From: DAIDJM01 sp964250215
GTDB lineage: Bacteria; Pseudomonadota; Alphaproteobacteria; Acetobacterales; Acetobacteraceae
Reading direction: 5' to 3'
Assembly: GCA_964250215.1 (NCBI GenBank)
Contig: CAXUEX010000005.1
Coordinates: 1-48,192 of the forward strand
Length of the DNA stretch: 48,192 bases
In this document: one piece after another, positions 43,985 through 48,192 of the stretch
How the letters are laid out: every line of letters starts with the position of its first letter
How positions within the stretch are numbered: the first letter of the stretch is position 1
Made by a program: the position numbers and the translations under genes
Notes under the pieces: model-generated
What the model saw: the letters and a program-made list of their open reading frames with translations, nothing else
The model's database searches: none
Told to the model about the DNA's origin: nothing

Positions 43985-46283
43985 AATCGTGCCTGGCGAT
44001 CCGCAGACCACGCGCAGCACGGGCAAGGCGGCGCGTGCGACCACGCGCTTGCGCGACGTCAACCGTTGTCGTGTGCGGCCGCGGGATTTGATTGTGCATC
44101 AGGGTCGCAGCGTGCTTGTGACCGATCGGGCAGGGTGGATCGGCCGCGGGCTGGAGGGATTTTATCTGCACCAGACGCGCTTTCTCTCGCATCTGCGCAT
44201 TCTTGTGGACGAGGTGCCGCCGAAGACGGTTTCGGCCAACGAGGTGGAGCACCATTTGCTCAGCGCCTATCATCTGGCGCCATCCTCGGTCGGCCGCGCC
44301 GGCGAGCCGGCGGACGAGAAGGCGGGGCCCTCGGGCAGCGAAGTGATTCAGAAGGGCATCGAGCTTCAGGTCAACGCCTATTGCGGTGGCGGCCTGCATC
44401 TGGATGTTGCGGTAACCAATCACACGCTGGTAGCGGCGGAGGTGGGTTTGACGTTCGAACTTGCCGCCGATTTCGCGGATCTCAACGAGGCGCTGGCTGG
44501 GCATCGGCAGCAGAACGGGCTGGTCGCGCGGGAGTGGCGCGGCGCGGCGGGCGGCGGCGAGTTGCAGCTGCGCTACGAGCACGCGAGGCTGGACCTCGCG
44601 ACGCGCATCGTGCTTGGGAATTGCGGCGATATCATCGATCTTGGCCATGGCTTGGCGTGCCGGCTCGCGTTGCCGCCGCAGCAACCGCATGTGCTGACAT
44701 TGGATCTGTATCCATGTTGGATGAGCAATGAATTCGCGCCTTTCTACGGGGCGCAGGGCGAGTTTGCCGACGATGCGCCCGCGGCGGCGGCGCAGCGGCG
44801 CTGGGTGGAGGGGTGCGAGCAGGTGCAGGCCGCGAACCCGGTCGTGCAGGCGGCGTGGGAACAGGCGGTTTCCGACTTGATGTCACTGCAGGTGCTGGAT
44901 GGCGATGGGGCGGCGCCGTTCATGGTGGTGGCCGGCATGCCGAACTATACCGGGCTGTTCGGCCGCGACGGTTATCTGACCGCGTTGCAAAGCATAGGGC
45001 TGTCGCCGGAGACGTTGCGCGGCGCGCTGGAAGTGTTGCCGCCGCTGAATGCGACGGAGACCGATGACGAGCTGGATGCCGAACCGGGAAAAGTATTGCA
45101 CCAGCGCCAGCTCGGGCCGTTGGCGCAGCTTCGACTTTCGCCGTTTCTGCATTATTACGGCGACCAATCCACGCCTGGCCTTTATCTTCTCGCGGCCGCC
45201 GCCGAATTCGCGCATAGCGGCGATTTGGAGTTTTTTCGCGCGCAGCGCAGCAAGCTGGAGGGCACGCTTGCCTGGATGGCGCACAACCAGAACGGGGCCG
45301 GCTTCTATCCTTATCAGACGCGTTCCACGAAGGGGGTGAAAAACCAGAGCTGGAAAGATTCCGGCGAGGCGGTGCTGTATCCCGATGGCGGCATGGTGGC
45401 GGACCCGATCGCCATGGCCGACATTCAGGCGCTGTATTACGCGGGCAAGCAGGCACTGGGCTTGGCATTCCTGGCCAGCGGCGAGGCGGTTCGCGGCGCC
45501 GCTCTGCTCGATGAGGCCGAAGCACTCAAGCACCGTTTCAATGCCGCGTTCTGGATGGAGGACGAGGCCTATATCGCGATCGCGCTGGATGCGCACGATC
45601 GGCAGGTGCGCAGCGTGGCTTCGGATCCCGGCAGTTGCCTGGCCTACGGTATCGTCGATGAGGCGCGGAGCGAGGCCGTGGCGGACCGGCTGATGTCGGA
45701 GGAGATGTTCAGCGGCTGGGGTATCCGCACGCTATCGAGCCGCCATCCGGCCTATAATCCGTTTGCCTACCATCTCGGCACGGTTTGGCCGTCACCAAAC
45801 TCCGTGACGGCATTCGGGCTGCGTCGTTATGGGTTCGACGGCCACATGCACCGTCTCGCCTCGGGGCTTTTCGCCGCCACGCAGATATTCGACCTGGATC
45901 GGCTGCCGGAGGTTTTCGGCGGCCATGCGCGCGACGCCAAGCACCCGCATCCGGGCCTGTATCCCGGCGCCTGCTCGCCGCAGGCGTGGTCGGCGGGGGC
46001 GGTGATCCTCTTGGTGAATACGATGATGGGGCTGATGCCGTTCGCAGCGCGGAACATATTGCTGGCGGACCCTTCGTTGCCGGCCTGGCTGCCGGAGCTG
46101 ACGGTGCGCAATTTTCGCGTGGGCGGCGCGCGGGTGGCCTTGCGGGCACGACGCAATGCAACGGGCCACACCGAGCTCGACGTGCTGGACGGCGGCGGCG
46201 TGCGCATCGTGACACCGGGCCCGCTGCCGGCCGGGCGCGACCGTCTGGCCGCGGGTTTTCAGGCGATGCTGGAAGCGAGCTGA
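43965..46283 (+). CDS. Glycogen-debranching-type glycoside hydrolase (GDE_N plus (alpha/alpha)6 barrel)
   Basis: A 772-residue protein. An N-terminal all-beta domain of the glycogen debranching N-terminal type (about residues 30-270, VLVTDRAGWIGRGLEGFYLHQTRFLS) is followed by a helical barrel with the GDE/GH63/GH15-like signatures LFGRDGYLTALQS, DELDAEPGKVLHQRQLG and YHLGTVWPSPNSV. This is a different fold from GlgX at 1102, so the genome carries two debranching-type enzymes. The start is ATG 43965 or 43974; the first overlaps the VOC gene by 20 bases. No signal peptide is visible, so it is cytoplasmic, and substrates are probably alpha-glucans or oligosaccharides. Confidence 0.85.
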   Translation: MTIMEAEIVPGDPQTTRSTGKAARATTRLRDVNRCRVRPRDLIVHQGRSVLVTDRAGWIGRGLEGFYLHQTRFLSHLRILVDEVPPKTVSANEVEHHLLSAYHLAPSSVGRAGEPADEKAGPSGSEVIQKGIELQVNAYCGGGLHLDVAVTNHTLVAAEVGLTFELAADFADLNEALAGHRQQNGLVAREWRGAAGGGELQLRYEHARLDLATRIVLGNCGDIIDLGHGLACRLALPPQQPHVLTLDLYPCWMSNEFAPFYGAQGEFADDAPAAAAQRRWVEGCEQVQAANPVVQAAWEQAVSDLMSLQVLDGDGAAPFMVVAGMPNYTGLFGRDGYLTALQSIGLSPETLRGALEVLPPLNATETDDELDAEPGKVLHQRQLGPLAQLRLSPFLHYYGDQSTPGLYLLAAAAEFAHSGDLEFFRAQRSKLEGTLAWMAHNQNGAGFYPYQTRSTKGVKNQSWKDSGEAVLYPDGGMVADPIAMADIQALYYAGKQALGLAFLASGEAVRGAALLDEAEALKHRFNAAFWMEDEAYIAIALDAHDRQVRSVASDPGSCLAYGIVDEARSEAVADRLMSEEMFSGWGIRTLSSRHPAYNPFAYHLGTVWPSPNSVTAFGLRRYGFDGHMHRLASGLFAATQIFDLDRLPEVFGGHARDAKHPHPGLYPGACSPQAWSAGAVILLVNTMMGLMPFAARNILLADPSLPAWLPELTVRNFRVGGARVALRARRNATGHTELDVLDGGGVRIVTPGPLPAGRDRLAAGFQAMLEAS

Positions 46284-46322
46284 GGCAGCGCAAGCCGAAT
46301 TCGGTTCATGAGGAGCGTGTTC

Positions 46323-47306
46323 ATGCCAGGCAATTCCTCCCTGCTCCCCGGTCGCCTGTTGCGCCGTGCAGGACCGCCGAAAATCGTTGACGCGTTTCCC
46401 GGTGTGCAGGTGGACGACCCGAAATTGGCCGAGGTGCTTTCGCCGGATGCCGAGCTGCTCTGTTTTTATGAGGGCACGCTGCATGCGGAAGGACCCGTGT
46501 GGAATGCGGCCGCCGAGTTGCTGTATTGGTCGGACGTGCCGAACCGGCGGCTGCTTGCCTTGCATCCCGACGGGCATGTGGAGACGGCGATCGACGGCAC
46601 GTTTTTCATGAACGGCAATGCGATGGATGCGCAGGGCCGGCTGGTGCATTGCGAACATGGGCGCCGTTGCATCAGCCGGTCGGGAACGATGGATGGCGGG
46701 CAGCCGGAGCCGATTGTCACCCACTATCAAGGGCGCCGGCTGAACTCTCCGAACGATATCACCGTGGCGCGTGACGGCGCGATCTGGTTCGCCGATCCCA
46801 CTTTCGGCATACTCATGCCCAATCAGGGCAGCGTGGCCGATCCGGAGCTGGATCACCGGAGCGTGTACCGCTTCGATCCGCGCGACGGCTCGCTACGGCG
46901 GATGGCCGATTTCGAACAGCCGAACGGCCTGGCCTTCGCGCCGGATGGCCGCACCCTTTATGTTTCGGATACGGCGCTTTCTCTCGGCGAAATTCCGAAT
47001 GCCGGGACCGGCAAGACGCATGAGATCATTGCGTTCGACGTGGCAGCGGATGGCGCGCTCTCCAACCGCCGGCTGTTCTGCCACACCGACCATGGCTACC
47101 CGGACGGGTTCGCGGTGGACCGGCGCGGTTGGGTGTGGACATCGGCCGCCGACGGCGTGCACGTGTGGTCGCCGGAGCGGGTGCGGCTGGGGTTCATTCC
47201 GGTTGCGCAAACGGTGTCGAATTGCTGTTTCGGTGGGCCGGATGGGCGGCGGCTGTTCATGGCGGCGACGAAGTGGCTGGTGGCGATCGACCTGATCGGC
47301 GGATGA
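46323..47306 (+). CDS. SMP-30/gluconolactonase-family lactonase
   Basis: A 327-residue beta-propeller with the SMP-30 metal-ligand blades: LHAEGPVW (Glu), RRLNSPNDITVARDGAIWFADP, PNGLAFAPDGRTLYVSD (Asn) and GYPDGFAVDRRGWVWTS (Asp). The ~40-residue N-terminal extension before the first blade is typical of the gluconolactonase branch. Start ATG 46323 has AGGAG seven bases upstream; ATG 46308 would place that site inside the gene. It starts 39 bases after the debranching-like hydrolase and probably ends this long operon. Confidence 0.9.
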   Translation: MPGNSSLLPGRLLRRAGPPKIVDAFPGVQVDDPKLAEVLSPDAELLCFYEGTLHAEGPVWNAAAELLYWSDVPNRRLLALHPDGHVETAIDGTFFMNGNAMDAQGRLVHCEHGRRCISRSGTMDGGQPEPIVTHYQGRRLNSPNDITVARDGAIWFADPTFGILMPNQGSVADPELDHRSVYRFDPRDGSLRRMADFEQPNGLAFAPDGRTLYVSDTALSLGEIPNAGTGKTHEIIAFDVAADGALSNRRLFCHTDHGYPDGFAVDRRGWVWTSAADGVHVWSPERVRLGFIPVAQTVSNCCFGGPDGRRLFMAATKWLVAIDLIGG

Positions 47307-47393
47307 AAGGCCGCATCGGCCGTGCCAGGCCTTGACGGCGGCCCATGCGATGCGGGTCTGCCGCGCGCCGGTTCTTTTTGTATAGTGCGCGCA

Positions 47394-47939
47394 ATGCGCC
47401 AGCTTCTCCTTCTGCGCCATGCGAAATCCGCGTGGGACGATGCCGCGCTGCCGGACCATGCGCGGCCGCTGAATGCGCCCGGCCGGCACGCGGCTTCGCA
47501 GATGCGGCAGGCGATCCATGGCCTGGGCCTGATTCCGGATGTGGTGCTGGTCTCCTCCGCCCGGCGCACCTTGCAAACGCTGGAGGCGCTGGAGCCATGG
47601 ATGGAATCGCCGCTGGTGGAGCCGATGGACCGGCTGTATCTGGCCAGCGCATCGCAGCTTCTGGCCGTGCTGCAGGGCGTGGCGGGCACGGTGCGCAGCC
47701 TGATGCTGGTGGGGCACAATCCCGGGCTGCACGAGCTTGCGGTGCGGCTGGCGGGCGGCCAGTCTGCGCTTTCGGAACGTAAGGAAAGTCGCGAGGCAGC
47801 CAATCGATTGGCGGAGGGCTTTCCGGCCGGGGCGTTGGCCGAATTCACGATCGCCGTCGATTGGCGGGAGCTGGGCGATGGCGGCGGCCGGCTGGTGCGG
47901 TTCCTGTGCCCGCGCGACCTGCCGGAGATGGCGAGCTGA
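47394..47939 (+). CDS. sixA: SixA-type histidine phosphatase
   Basis: A 181-residue phosphoglycerate-mutase-fold phosphatase of the small SixA type. The active site RHAKSAW has R8 and the phospho-accepting H9; S55-x-R57 (VSSARR) and the second His H108 (LVGHNPGLHEL) complete the pocket. SixA dephosphorylates phosphohistidine proteins. ATG 47394 gives the family-typical N-terminus MRQLLLLRHAKS. A TATAGT hexamer lies 13 bases upstream, probably a -10 element too close to serve as a normal leader, so the transcript would be nearly leaderless. The next gene is a CYTH-like protein, a pairing I recall from other bacteria. Confidence 0.9.
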   Translation: MRQLLLLRHAKSAWDDAALPDHARPLNAPGRHAASQMRQAIHGLGLIPDVVLVSSARRTLQTLEALEPWMESPLVEPMDRLYLASASQLLAVLQGVAGTVRSLMLVGHNPGLHELAVRLAGGQSALSERKESREAANRLAEGFPAGALAEFTIAVDWRELGDGGGRLVRFLCPRDLPEMAS

Positions 47940-48192
47940 GCGAGATTTCCGTCCCGGACCCGACCGAGCCTGCGGCAGAAGCGGTGCTGGAATTCTTGCT
48001 GGCGCCGGGCGCGGCTGCGCGGCTGATGCGGGCGCCGGCGCTGGCGGCGGCGCGGCAGGGACGATGGCGGCAGGCAAAGCTGCACGTGGTTTGGCATGAC
48101 GGGCCGGCGGGCGAGCTGGCACGGCGCGGCCTGGTGGTGGCCAGCGAGGGCGGCCGGTGGCGGCTGGAGCGGCTGGTGCCGAACGGCGAAGC
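47906..48192 (+). CDS. CYTH-like (probable CYTH-CHAD) protein, 5' part, cut by window end
   Basis: An open frame runs to the window edge without a stop. It reads EAVLEFLLAPGAAARLMRAP, then KLHVVWHDGPAGELARRGLVV and GGRWRLERLVPNGE. This is the pattern of a CYTH domain (triphosphate/polyphosphate-binding tunnel), although the usual ExExK motif near the start is degenerate (EAVLEF). The start is a guess: GTG 47906, which would overlap the sixA gene by 34 bases, or a later GTG near 47982. A downstream CHAD domain, typical of the family, would lie outside the window. Confidence is reduced by the truncation. Confidence 0.6.
   Translation, partial: MPARPAGDGELSEISVPDPTEPAAEAVLEFLLAPGAAARLMRAPALAAARQGRWRQAKLHVVWHDGPAGELARRGLVVASEGGRWRLERLVPNGE

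Noticed and set aside
1..48192. CRISPR arrays, tRNA/rRNA genes, insertion sequences, prophage.
   Set aside because: I saw no spaced direct repeats, no tRNA cloverleaf patterns, no rRNA-like sequence, no transposase or integrase frames and no long terminal inverted repeats.

Overview
The window is GC-rich, densely packed, almost wholly coding DNA. It looks like an alphaproteobacterium, most probably Acetobacteraceae or a near relative. The pointers are GTG and TTG starts with ATGA-type overlaps, cyoABCD quinol oxidase, an EmrAB plus NodT-type outer-membrane efflux set, Porin_5-type porin, and a giant DUF3739-type filamentous haemagglutinin. No tRNA, rRNA, CRISPR, transposase or phage gene is visible. 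Ten Ns at 18021-18030 mark a scaffold join.

Region 1 (1-4155, + strand): the tail of an MprF-like membrane protein, glycogen debranching enzyme GlgX, two small very hydrophilic proteins, and a TspO/MBR membrane protein. The last three genes are tightly coupled.

Region 2 (4298-29630) is the main attraction. A 3907-residue TpsA exoprotein (- strand) lies divergent to a TPR-GT41 (OGT/HMW1C-like) glycosyltransferase. After the assembly gap come two divergent PstS/DING-like periplasmic proteins, then one run of co-oriented genes: TpsB transporter, a DUF2341-LamG-ExbB fusion, ExbD, TonB, a Porin_5-like porin, a periplasmic coiled-coil protein, a parvulin-type prolyl isomerase and a 119-residue secreted protein. 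Together these look like one surface-export machine: a huge adhesin-like protein, its outer-membrane transporter, a private Ton motor with a lectin-like periplasmic head, a possible glycosyltransferase, chaperones and phosphate-binding-fold proteins. The layout recalls the phosphate- and Vre-linked pdtA/pdtB locus of Pseudomonas aeruginosa. The GT41 gene and the duplicated, diverged DING pair are the most distinctive parts. One paralogue keeps the expected phosphate ligands and the other has lost several.

Region 3 (30043-37150, + strand): an EmrA-EmrB-NodT tripartite efflux set with four-base overlaps, then an SDR oxidoreductase and a GMC flavin oxidoreductase. The EmrA protein has an unusually long Lys/Asp/Gly-rich N-terminal segment.

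Region 4 (37161-47306): an SMP-30-type lactonase on the - strand, then on the + strand a DoxX protein translationally coupled to cyoABCD (cytochrome bo3-type ubiquinol oxidase), a cupin, a two-domain VOC protein, a GDE-type glycoside hydrolase (a second debranching-like enzyme) and a second SMP-30 lactonase. This pairs a respiratory oxidase with sugar and lactone metabolism.

Region 5 (47394-48192): a SixA-type histidine phosphatase and the start of a CYTH-like (probably CYTH-CHAD) protein cut by the window edge.

All functional calls are from reading translated motifs. No database search was run.
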